This document shows, piece after piece, positions 22,184 to 28,127 of a DNA stretch of 35,456 bases. Below the pieces are notes generated by a model, which had not been told where the DNA came from, did no database searches, and worked only from the letters and a program-made list of their open reading frames with translations. The stretch lies in IMG/VR virus record IMGVR_UViG_3300005747_000052, positions 1 through 35,456 of that record; one strand, written 5' to 3'. The DNA comes from a virus. The position numbers and the translations under genes are program-made. Within the stretch, counting starts at the first letter, position 1. Each line of letters starts with the position of its first letter.

Positions 22184-23148
22184 TGGTAGGTAAACTTACG
22201 CCGGATACACTTATTTCAGCATCACGCATAGCTGTATTAATGGGCGTCAGCCCATACGAAACACCCAACGAACTGATGCGTTCCATCTTGGACGCGCGTC
22301 AGGGCAAGCCACGTCAGTCGCTGGATCAGAACGAACCTATGTTCTGGGGCGACACGCTGGAGCCAGTCATATTGACCGAGGCCGCCAAGCGTCTGAACCT
22401 GACTGACGTGGTTCTTGATTTTGACGCGGCGATCCATCACCCATCGCTACCGCTTGCCGCCTCGCTGGACGGCAAAGGCACTGGCACCCAGATGGTCGCG
22501 CACGACCCAGCCAATGGCATCTACTGTCCGCAGGGTAAGCCTGTCGATATAAGCGGCGTGGGCGTGCTTGAGGCGAAGAACACCAGCGTTGTAGCCGAAG
22601 ATGCTCCGGCACCGCACAGGGGCGTCCTACAGCTACAGGCACAGATGATGTGCGCTGGATATGAGTGGGGTTGTGTTGCCGTGCTGTATCGCGGCGGTGA
22701 GTTGCGCCTGTTCATGTATCAGGCCGATCTTGTGGTGCAGGGTGAGATTGCCAACGCGATCCGCGAGTTTGAGCGTAACATCGAGATGGGCGACTGGTAT
22801 CCGGCCACCACGTCAGCAGACGCAAACGCCGCTTGGAATAATGTGGACGATGGCGCACCGCCACTTGATCTGGATGACGTGCCGGACGCGGACTACTGGG
22901 CTGGCATCCTGATCGATGCCAAGGCGCAGAAGAAAGCCTTGGATCAGGAGATCGACATTGCCGAGACGAACCTGAAAGAGATGTTGGGCAATCATGAGGA
23001 AGGCGTGGTGACTAATGACGGCTCACGTTATTACATCAAGTGGCCGATGCGTAAAACCCGCGCACAACCAGCCAAGACCGTTGCCGCGAAGCCTGAGTCG
23101 ATTGTCCGGCAGAAAACCCTGACGGTGAAGGAGGTTCCAAATGGCTAA
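22183..23148 (+). CDS. YqaJ-type viral exonuclease (recombinase nuclease)
   Basis: A 321-residue protein. LISASRIAVLMGVSPYETP (10-28) and FWGDTLEPVI (Glu 60) open the fold. LAASLDG (Asp 96), VLEAKNTS (Glu 130, Lys 132) and LQLQAQMM (Gln 150, 152) are the PD-(D/E)XK active site of YqaJ/lambda-exo-like nucleases, which resect double-stranded ends for strand annealing or rolling-circle replication. Residues 235-270 look like a coil. No annealing partner (RecT or Beta type) is apparent, though the proposed ssDNA-binding protein might serve. It overlaps the next gene by 8 bases. Confidence 0.9.
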   Translation: MVGKLTPDTLISASRIAVLMGVSPYETPNELMRSILDARQGKPRQSLDQNEPMFWGDTLEPVILTEAAKRLNLTDVVLDFDAAIHHPSLPLAASLDGKGTGTQMVAHDPANGIYCPQGKPVDISGVGVLEAKNTSVVAEDAPAPHRGVLQLQAQMMCAGYEWGCVAVLYRGGELRLFMYQADLVVQGEIANAIREFERNIEMGDWYPATTSADANAAWNNVDDGAPPLDLDDVPDADYWAGILIDAKAQKKALDQEIDIAETNLKEMLGNHEEGVVTNDGSRYYIKWPMRKTRAQPAKTVAAKPESIVRQKTLTVKEVPNG

Positions 23149-23347
23149 TCTCACAAAGGCGCAGAGCGAGGTGTTGCGCTGGATTGAACGACACCAGCGC
23201 AGATACGGCTTCACGCCGTCAGTGCGCGAGATTGCGGCGGGGATGAACAAGGGCGTCACGACCATTCATTACCACATTCACAATCTGGTTGATCGTGGCG
23301 CAATCAAGAAACCAGCCGGAGTGCATCGGTCTATTGAGATACAGTAA
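23141..23347 (+). CDS. LexA-like DNA-binding domain protein without protease
   Basis: A 68-residue protein matching the N-terminal winged helix of LexA: LTKAQSEVLRWIERH, YGFTPSVREIAAGM, TTIHYHIHNLVDRGAIKKPA, HRSIEI. The Ser-Lys self-cleavage domain is absent, and a terminator follows at once, so it is not a truncated fragment run-on. It may repress phage promoters or occupy host LexA boxes without being inactivated by RecA. Translation is coupled to the exonuclease. Confidence 0.85.
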   Translation: MANLTKAQSEVLRWIERHQRRYGFTPSVREIAAGMNKGVTTIHYHIHNLVDRGAIKKPAGVHRSIEIQ

Positions 23348-23352
23348 AATAA

Positions 23353-23375
23353 GGGCGGGGAACCGCCCCTATTAT
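23353..23375 (+). terminator. Terminator after the LexA-like gene
   Basis: GGGCGG (23353-23358), GGAA loop, CCGCCC (23363-23368), followed by CTATTATTTTATT. The T run is broken, so it may be partial. It separates the exonuclease block from the two-gene unit with its own promoter at 23404. Confidence 0.62.
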
Positions 23376-23403
23376 TTTATTCAATAAATAGTGCATCGGG
23401 GTA

Positions 23404-23434
23404 TTGATATCGGTGCGATATGTTGATATATAAT
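23404..23434 (+). promoter_or_regulatory. Candidate rightward promoter
   Basis: TTGATA (23404-23409) with TATATA (23427-23432) at 17 bases or TATAAT (23429-23434) at 19. It lies between the terminator at 23353 and ATG 23459, the place expected for a separate promoter. Confidence 0.6.
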
Positions 23435-23458
23435 GTGTATAAGCAAGGGAGACTTAAA

Positions 23459-23767
23459 ATGACACTAGAAAATAAAATCAACGCTTTTCTTACAGACAAC
23501 GATTCACGGTTTAGTTACGTTGACGCGGCAACCTCTGGTGCAGTAGGCGCGGCAAACGGTCATATGGATAATCTTTATGACACAAGAGAAGAAGTTGGCG
23601 TGGATGCAGACGGCGAAGATTTTTTATCTGATTATTACGTTGCTGGTATTCTTGATCGTGTCGCTAATGAACTTTATTCAATGCACGATGTCGATGCAAA
23701 GGACAACGCATTTTGGGTTGAGTTAAAAGCAATCGTGGACACACACAATCATAAGGCGGTGGCTTAA
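23459..23767 (+). CDS. Early acidic protein, function unknown
   Basis: A 102-residue, strongly acidic protein (pattern EEVGVDADGEDFLSDYYVAG). ATG 23459 is chosen because GGGAG sits 7 to 8 bases ahead; an upstream ATG at 23420 lies inside the promoter. The end DTHNHKAVA and its TAA are in a GC hairpin (23755-23778), as for the gene at 18987. High negative charge could indicate a DNA-mimic inhibitor, but that is speculation. Confidence 0.7.
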   Translation: MTLENKINAFLTDNDSRFSYVDAATSGAVGAANGHMDNLYDTREEVGVDADGEDFLSDYYVAGILDRVANELYSMHDVDAKDNAFWVELKAIVDTHNHKAVA

Positions 23768-23778
23768 TGGCCGCCGCC
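23755..23778 (+). repeat. Gene-end GC hairpin, copy 3
   Basis: GGCGGTGGC (23755-23763) pairs with GCCGCCGCC (23770-23778), with one T-G wobble. The TAA stop (23765-23767) lies in the TTAATG loop. Layout matches copies 1 and 2. Confidence 0.65.
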
Positions 23779-23794
23779 CGAAAGGGGAAGTGAC

Positions 23795-23956
23795 ATGCTT
23801 GTAAAAGATTGCCCAGAGTGCCAAGGTGAAGGCGAGATAGAGACAGAGGTTGCCGTTGCGGATTACCAGTGCGGCGGATACCTTCGCGGCGTCACAATAG
23901 AGTGCTATGTTTGTGGCGGGTCTGGCGAGGTTGAGGACGACATATACGAAGATTAA
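23795..23956 (+). CDS. Small DnaJ-type zinc-finger protein
   Basis: A 53-residue protein beginning MLVKDCPECQGEGEIETE. CPECQGEGE (6-14) and CYVCGGSGE (37-45) are the two CxxCxGxG halves of a DnaJ-type zinc finger; a fifth Cys is at 26. The tail is acidic (DDIYED). AGGGGA lies about 8 bases before ATG 23795. Such lone fingers are common small phage proteins; they may bind nucleic acid or protein. It is the last gene of the rightward unit. Confidence 0.78.
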   Translation: MLVKDCPECQGEGEIETEVAVADYQCGGYLRGVTIECYVCGGSGEVEDDIYED

Positions 23957-23980
23957 TGGGTGGATGTCTGCCTGTTGACA

Positions 23981-24013
23981 GGTGGGGTGGTCTGAGGGGT
24001 CTGCCACTCCACC
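23981..24013 (+). other. Hairpin past the last rightward gene
   Basis: GGTGGGGTGG (23981-23990) and CCACTCCACC (24004-24013) pair with one mismatch around a 13-base loop. Only TTTT follows after a gap, so it is a weak terminator at best. The rest of the 23957-24206 gap holds the two terminators listed next and nothing else I can identify. Confidence 0.4.
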
Positions 24014-24074
24014 ACCATTTTATGAGACAGCGCGTTGGTGCCGCTTTATGCCCGACAGTATCTCCCTCAACTTG

Positions 24075-24107
24075 CCCCCACTGCCCAAAAGCGGTGGGGG
24101 TCTTTTT
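24075..24107 (+). terminator. Strong rightward terminator
   Basis: CCCCCACTGC (24075-24084) pairs with GCGGTGGGGG (24091-24100), one T-G wobble, CCAAAA loop, then TCTTTTT. This ends the rightward unit before it meets the leftward lysis genes. Confidence 0.88.
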
Positions 24108-24181
24108 ATGACTTGACCATAACTAGGTATGCCATTATATAAAAGATGTCACGAAACGATGTATTGCATCGATTTCTAAAG

Positions 24182-24208
24182 AGGGCGGGAGCAATCCCGT
24201 CCTTTTTT
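24182..24208 (+). terminator. Second terminator at the convergence point
   Basis: AGGGCGGGA (24182-24190), GCAA loop, TCCCGTCCT (24195-24203) with one wobble, then a T6 run on the + strand. It lies directly past the holin stop, so it may also end leftward transcripts, but the leftward U run (TCTTT) is short. Confidence 0.75.
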
Positions 24209-24593
24209 ATTTCTTGCCGATGAACTTGGACGCGCCGCGCATTGCAAATGTAGCCGACACAATCAGGCCGAGGCTGTATTGATACCACTCAGGCATTGTT
24301 GACAGAGCCGCAAACCCATCCGCCACCACCTGACGCCCCCAGTCTCCGCAGAACGCAAGTATAAGCGGCACAGAGAACAGCACGGTCAGCCATTCATCCT
24401 TCCAGCTAGTCAGGCTACCCTGCGCCATTATCTTTTCCCAGCCAGCCTCATGCGTTGCGGCGACCTTCATCACCTCTGCTTCCGCTTTAGCCTTTGCGAC
24501 CTTTGCCTCGCTGGTTGCCTTCTTCTCGTCCGCCTTGCCCTTTAACCAAGAGCCAGCCAGATCGCCTACAATCGGGATCAGTGCCTGTATCAT
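24207..24593 (-). CDS. Holin of the three-helix (3TM) family
   Basis: A 128-residue protein: a short first hydrophobic part (MIQALIPIVGDLAGSWLKG), a Lys/Ala/Glu coil (20-50), then membrane helices near 67-83 (WLTVLFSVPLILAFC) and 103-119. The order and the ATHEAGWEKIMAQG linker match my memory of the 3TM holin family (PF11351). Holins form the membrane lesion that starts lysis. It is the last leftward gene. Endolysin and a second membrane protein lie upstream. Confidence 0.82.
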   Translation of the reverse strand: MIQALIPIVGDLAGSWLKGKADEKKATSEAKVAKAKAEAEVMKVAATHEAGWEKIMAQGSLTSWKDEWLTVLFSVPLILAFCGDWGRQVVADGFAALSTMPEWYQYSLGLIVSATFAMRGASKFIGKK

Positions 24594-24665
24594 TCCTCAA
24601 AGCCTCTCTGTTTCGCCTTGCCTGTTCTTCTGTCGTGCGGTTGTGCATGTCCCATATGTGGTGCA
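24594..24665 (-). other. Short gap in the lysis cassette with two possible tiny frames
   Basis: Two leftward frames compete here. A 28-residue one has its stop overlapping the holin start (ATGA). A 59-residue one starts at 24666, overlapping the previous stop (TAATG), reads MHHIWDMHNRTTEEQARR, and ends at 24487 inside the holin gene. Both use the overlap styles common in this genome; neither can be confirmed from sequence alone. AGAGAGG in this gap is the holin ribosome site. Confidence 0.4.
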
Positions 24666-24875
24666 TTACTTTTCATGCCCCAGCCAGACTGCAAACGCGC
24701 CTGTCATCGCGCCAGTAACGGTGGCCGTCAGGGCTGTCGCCTGTGAAGTCATCGACTCAGGCGGCAGAGCCATAAACCAGCGCAGTGTGTCGATGTACAT
24801 ATACGTCATGACGAACATCATGAGTCGCGGAAGTATCTTCCATTTCAAAAACCGTTCCATCGTCAACTCAGCCAT
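24666..24875 (-). CDS. Two-helix membrane protein, probable lysis protein
   Basis: A 69-residue protein with helices near 15-35 (LPRLMMFVMTYMYIDTLRWF) and 46-65 (ALTATVTGAMTGAFAVWLG), joined by MALPPE. I recall a conserved phage family with the pattern KW-I-PRLMM...WFM-LP...VTGAMTGAFAVW-GHE next to endolysins. A second holin or antiholin is likely. ATG 24875 overlaps the endolysin stop. Confidence 0.75.
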   Translation of the reverse strand: MAELTMERFLKWKILPRLMMFVMTYMYIDTLRWFMALPPESMTSQATALTATVTGAMTGAFAVWLGHEK

Positions 24876-25317
24876 CAGCCAGCCCCCTCATACGCGCCAC
24901 CAGACGCCTTGCGCGGTTTGGCACCTGTGTGTACCACCTGCTGTCAACCATCTCGTCTGCGGCCTTCTGCCAGTCCCTAGCGTCCACGCCAGCCTTCATG
25001 CCGACAAACTTGGACAGGCGGGGGCGACCCATATTGAACATCATATTTGCGATGATGTGCTGGCATTCTTCCGGCAGTTCATCGAAGTCACTGTAAAGCG
25101 CGTTGCACTCGTCAATCGTCACGGCCATATCCAGCTTGAATAGCTGGTTCACTCGCTCCTGCTCAACCACTGTGCCGATTGGCTGGCCGTGTTCTGGGTC
25201 TGACTCGACAATCAAATGACCGATTCCGGTTGTTGGCAGTCCGAGGTGATCCAAGTATATCTCGTACTTGCACCCCTCATCTTCGGCGATCTCCTGCCTC
25301 AGTTTATCCAAGTTCAT
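24868..25317 (-). CDS. Endolysin, T4-lysozyme-like muramidase (GH24)
   Basis: A 149-residue protein. ATG 25317 is used (AGGA 8 bases ahead, ATGA overlap with the previous stop). AEDEGCKYEIYLDHLGLPTT followed by GIGH contains the GH24 catalytic set: Glu 14, Asp 23, Thr 30, aligned with T4 lysozyme E11, D20, T26. MMFNMG and FVGMKA helices and RWYTQVPNRARRL complete the fold. It cleaves the glycan strands of peptidoglycan. No signal peptide is seen, so it depends on a holin. Confidence 0.9.
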   Translation of the reverse strand: MNLDKLRQEIAEDEGCKYEIYLDHLGLPTTGIGHLIVESDPEHGQPIGTVVEQERVNQLFKLDMAVTIDECNALYSDFDELPEECQHIIANMMFNMGRPRLSKFVGMKAGVDARDWQKAADEMVDSRWYTQVPNRARRLVARMRGLADG

Positions 25318-25739
25318 CTGCTGTTCCTTTCTCTGACGATCTGCACCGCCCTGTCCCACGAATCTGCCTCAATGTCTGGCTTCTCAAAGTAACTGGCCTT
25401 AACCCGCTTGCTCTGCTGGTTGACCTGCTCCGTGGCGAATGAGACGCAACGCCTAGCATTGACTGCACACAATAGTAAAATATCATAGTCCTGCACGGTT
25501 GGTAGTGTCTTTGCCTTTGATGTGCCGTTGCCAGACGCAAGCTGAAAGTGGTATCCGGCTGTCTGGTGATGCCTTGCCTTTATCAACGACGCCGATTTGA
25601 CCTGCACCCGTAGAAACTCATCATCATACCACGCCACAAGGTCAACTTTATCCTGCTGTGCCATCGACACCCGCCAGCCCCTTTCCATTATTGAGGCGGC
25701 GGCGATGTACTCACCAATCAGGCCAGTCGTTGTTGACAA
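25314..25739 (-). CDS. PD-(D/E)XK nuclease in the lysis cassette
   Basis: A 141-residue protein. GLIGEYIAAASIMERGWRVS (Glu 10), VDLVAWYDDEF (Asp 33) and LRVQVKSASL (Gln 46, Lys 48) form a clear PD-(D/E)XK core of the small resolvase-like type (GEY-AA...DLV...QVKS). The start is TTG at 25739 with a purine-rich GAAGGGCGGG about 10 bases ahead; no better start keeps the motif. A nuclease between membrane and lysis genes is unusual; late DNA processing or defence against other DNA are options. Confidence 0.75.
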   Translation of the reverse strand: MSTTTGLIGEYIAAASIMERGWRVSMAQQDKVDLVAWYDDEFLRVQVKSASLIKARHHQTAGYHFQLASGNGTSKAKTLPTVQDYDILLLCAVNARRCVSFATEQVNQQSKRVKASYFEKPDIEADSWDRAVQIVRERNSR

Positions 25740-25743
25740 GATA

Positions 25744-26202
25744 TTACCCGCCCTTCAAATACATAACCCACAAGGTTAAGCCGCCAATAGCTAAAATAGC
25801 TATTATAATCACCGCCGCAACTGTGGCTATCTGATCCCTACGCTTTGCCTGTTCTTCAAGCGCCTTCTTTTGTGCCGCACGTTGTCGGGCTATCTCGGCT
25901 TGCAGTCTTTCCCAAGAACCCTTTTTCCCAAAAAGTAAAAATATACTACGCATCTCATCGCGCAGTGTGTCAAGTTCCTCTTTGCGGAAGAACTCGTCAA
26001 TGCCAGCCTGTTCTGCACCTGTTAATTTTGAGAATATGCCGTTCTTCTTGCGACTCGCGCCGAAGCTAAGTTCGGCCTCGGCCTTGGCGTACTTCGACAC
26101 CTGACCGGACAGCGATGACAAGTCTTTGCCAGCCTTGATCGCAGACGATATTGCGGAGCTGGCGGCACTAACCGCCGCAAATGCTGAGATTGGATCAATC
26201 AT
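25744..26202 (-). CDS. C-terminally anchored membrane protein
   Basis: A 152-residue protein: Ala/Ser-rich N-terminus (MIDPISAFAAVSAASSAISS), a central helical part with FFRKEELDTLRDEMRSIFLL, a charged coil (RLQAEIARQRAAQKKALEEQ) and a membrane helix at 126-148. Similar proteins occur near fibre and lysis genes of marine phages in my recollection. It could be a spanin-like or virion membrane-contact protein. It starts one base after the TAA of the 24-residue gene. Confidence 0.72.
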   Translation of the reverse strand: MIDPISAFAAVSAASSAISSAIKAGKDLSSLSGQVSKYAKAEAELSFGASRKKNGIFSKLTGAEQAGIDEFFRKEELDTLRDEMRSIFLLFGKKGSWERLQAEIARQRAAQKKALEEQAKRRDQIATVAAVIIIAILAIGGLTLWVMYLKGG

Positions 26203-26203
26203 T

Positions 26204-26278
26204 TTATTTGCGAAGCATAACGATAATTACGACCAACAAGGTAATCACTACCGCATCAGTTACTGGCAAGCCTATCAT
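26204..26278 (-). CDS. Possible 24-residue membrane miniprotein
   Basis: ATG 26278 overlaps the previous stop (TGATG), with AAGGTG 6 bases ahead. It reads MIGLPVTDAVVITLLVVIIV and ends MLRK, one complete membrane helix with a basic cytoplasmic end. It exactly fills the gap between two coding genes. Fit to the genome's overlap style supports it; its length makes it uncertain. Confidence 0.5.
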   Translation of the reverse strand: MIGLPVTDAVVITLLVVIIVMLRK

Positions 26279-26505
26279 CAATACACCTTCACTGTTTCAG
26301 TTTTAATATACCTCGGCACACAATACGCCGTGGCTCTGTCCCTTGCGTCGATGTAATCAGTGTATGAGTAGTTGCCATACCGCTTTGTGATTTGTGACGC
26401 AAAGTAATTACATTCAGTTAGGCTTCTAAAAAACAAATCGCCAGACTCTAGTTTCCTGCTGTCTCCTGTGCCTAGCCAGACCAACAATAAAAATACGTGT
26501 TCCAC
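26278..26505 (-). CDS. Small exported protein with two cysteines
   Basis: A 75-residue protein starting GTG at 26505, just after the previous stop. A short hydrophobic start (MEHVFLLLVWLGTG) looks like a signal peptide or anchor. The body has SLTECNYFASQITKRYGN and TAYCVPRYI, with two cysteines likely to form a disulfide outside the cytoplasm. I recall similar C...FA...YC-P small proteins near phage lysis genes. An outer spanin-like or periplasmic role is a guess. Confidence 0.65.
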   Translation of the reverse strand: MEHVFLLLVWLGTGDSRKLESGDLFFRSLTECNYFASQITKRYGNYSYTDYIDARDRATAYCVPRYIKTETVKVY

Positions 26506-26506
26506 G

Positions 26507-26668
26507 TCATTCGCTTTTGGCTTTTACATTCTTCCAAATGCGGATGCCAAGCAGGATCAAACCACCGACACCAAGGATTAACGTGATCCATTCGTTTAAC
26601 GCAGGTAACCAGATCGGGCTTGATATGCCAGCACCCGAAAGCGCGTAATCTACGTCTGACTCGTTCAT
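26507..26668 (-). CDS. Small single-helix membrane protein
   Basis: A 53-residue protein (MNESDVDYALSGAGISSPIW), with a membrane helix near 27-43 (EWITLILGVGGLILLGIRIW) and a Lys-rich end (KNVKAKSE). Its start overlaps the previous stop (TGATG). N-out, C-in topology with a basic tail fits a small holin or pinholin, one of several candidates in this cassette. Confidence 0.68.
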   Translation of the reverse strand: MNESDVDYALSGAGISSPIWLPALNEWITLILGVGGLILLGIRIWKNVKAKSE

Positions 26669-26841
26669 CAGTCTGCATCCTGTATGGTCAGGGTGCCAGA
26701 CTCTACCTGACGCATGATTTCTGCGTAGTGGCGGTTTCCCTGCGATAATGGCACAAACAATTCATCACCATCAATGGTTGCCACGATGGTTGTGTTGTTG
26801 CCATCCATATCTGCAATATATTGGGCATTACTAATTTGCAT
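26668..26841 (-). CDS. Small conserved fibre-associated protein
   Basis: A 57-residue protein: QYIADMDGNNTTIVATIDGD, then LFVPLSQGNRHYAEIMRQVE and GTLTIQDAD. This pattern (ATIDG..., VP---NRHYAEI, LTI-DA) is familiar from small genes directly after tail-fibre genes in many phages; the function is not known. GGAG lies 8 bases before ATG 26841, overlapping the fibre end. Confidence 0.78.
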   Translation of the reverse strand: MQISNAQYIADMDGNNTTIVATIDGDELFVPLSQGNRHYAEIMRQVESGTLTIQDAD

Positions 26842-26843
26842 AA

Positions 26844-28127
26844 TTATAACTCCGCATCCATCTTAATTATTCCAGCATTATTATCTGAGTCGGAACCTGA
26901 CAGCATTGTGGCATTTCCAGCAACCAATCCACTACCAACGGTCGTTAGTATTCTAAATCCACCGTGCGAAGCGGCGTTAGTGGCGGCAATAGTCATATTT
27001 GTAGTATCTGGGATGCCAGACACAGCCGCATTGAATACCCTAAAATGTGTTTGGTCTGAAACTGAACAGGTAGGGTCAGCACGCACTGGCACAATAAATG
27101 GAATGAAAAACTGCGCTAGTGTGCTTGATGTGCATTGACCAGTGCAAAGAACATTTGAAAGTTCTCCACCGATTTGCTGATAATATCTCATGCAAGCCAA
27201 AAGTTCATCGCCATAAGACCTATGCTCAAAAGGTGTCGCCTGTTCGCCTACTTCTAATTGAACGCCTGTGATGTTCAGGTCATAAGCAGTTGTAGCGGTG
27301 TTAGAATATTGACCGATGTTAAGGAGAAAATAGTTACCATCACCTATTGTTTTACCGTCAATGGATGGGATAGTTATCTGCGCTGTATATCGAACCCAGC
27401 TAGCAGTTAAACTAGCTGTTATTTGCAATTCAGTGATGCCCACACTAGCGGAGCCACCGCTTCCAAAATTTTGCGTTCCCCAAATATAAAGGCCACCTGT
27501 TGGTGCAGTGCCTTTTGCATAGAAAGAAATGGTGGCCGTTCCTGCAGGAACAGAAGTCACATCCTCAATCGGCTGTCTAATGCTTGTAAAGTCGCTAGAT
27601 GCAGAAACATTTAACCTAGCGTATTTTTGCAATCCATCTGTTTCGCTTGGGTTACTGTTTGTTTCTTGACTAAAAGTTGTTGAGCCACCTGATTGATTAA
27701 CATACCATCGGTCAAGCGAGACATAACCAGAAGAAGTGCTTGACGCCGCGCGTTGTGATATTTGCATCGCGCCGTTCAGAATAAGATTTCTGTTTCGATA
27801 CGCTGTTGACCAAGCAAGCTGACCGGAGCCGTCGGTCTGCAACATCGCGCCAGCATCGCCATCACCGTCTGGCAGTGTCAGCGTTGTCGTGGTTGTCACC
27901 GCCGATGGGGCTTGTATCTTGATCGATGCACTTGCGTCATCATCATGCAGATTAAGAACATCGATGCCATCAGTGCCGTCAGAAAATGCACCTAACTGCT
28001 TTGTCAATTCTCGCATAGAGTTATTGACAGCGCTTGGCAACATTCCTTCGGCTATCGAAATGCCGCCGATGTCGGTGTTGTTTCCGGCTGTGGAGCCGTC
28101 ATAGTCTGCGATTTTATCTTTCGACAT
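26844..28127 (-). CDS. Tail fibre or spike with jelly-roll-like C-terminus
   Basis: A 427-residue protein. Residues 1-45 (DYDGSTAGNNTDIGGISIAE) match the start of the next fibre gene and are probably the attachment domain. Residues about 110-335 open with YRNRNLILNGAMQISQRA and contain a beta-sandwich (FTSIRQPIEDVTSVPAGTAT) ending GDELLACMRYYQQIGG, a common fibre module likely to bind carbohydrate. The last 100 residues vary and may set receptor specificity. The start shares a base with the previous stop. Confidence 0.82.
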   Translation of the reverse strand: MSKDKIADYDGSTAGNNTDIGGISIAEGMLPSAVNNSMRELTKQLGAFSDGTDGIDVLNLHDDDASASIKIQAPSAVTTTTTLTLPDGDGDAGAMLQTDGSGQLAWSTAYRNRNLILNGAMQISQRAASSTSSGYVSLDRWYVNQSGGSTTFSQETNSNPSETDGLQKYARLNVSASSDFTSIRQPIEDVTSVPAGTATISFYAKGTAPTGGLYIWGTQNFGSGGSASVGITELQITASLTASWVRYTAQITIPSIDGKTIGDGNYFLLNIGQYSNTATTAYDLNITGVQLEVGEQATPFEHRSYGDELLACMRYYQQIGGELSNVLCTGQCTSSTLAQFFIPFIVPVRADPTCSVSDQTHFRVFNAAVSGIPDTTNMTIAATNAASHGGFRILTTVGSGLVAGNATMLSGSDSDNNAGIIKMDAEL

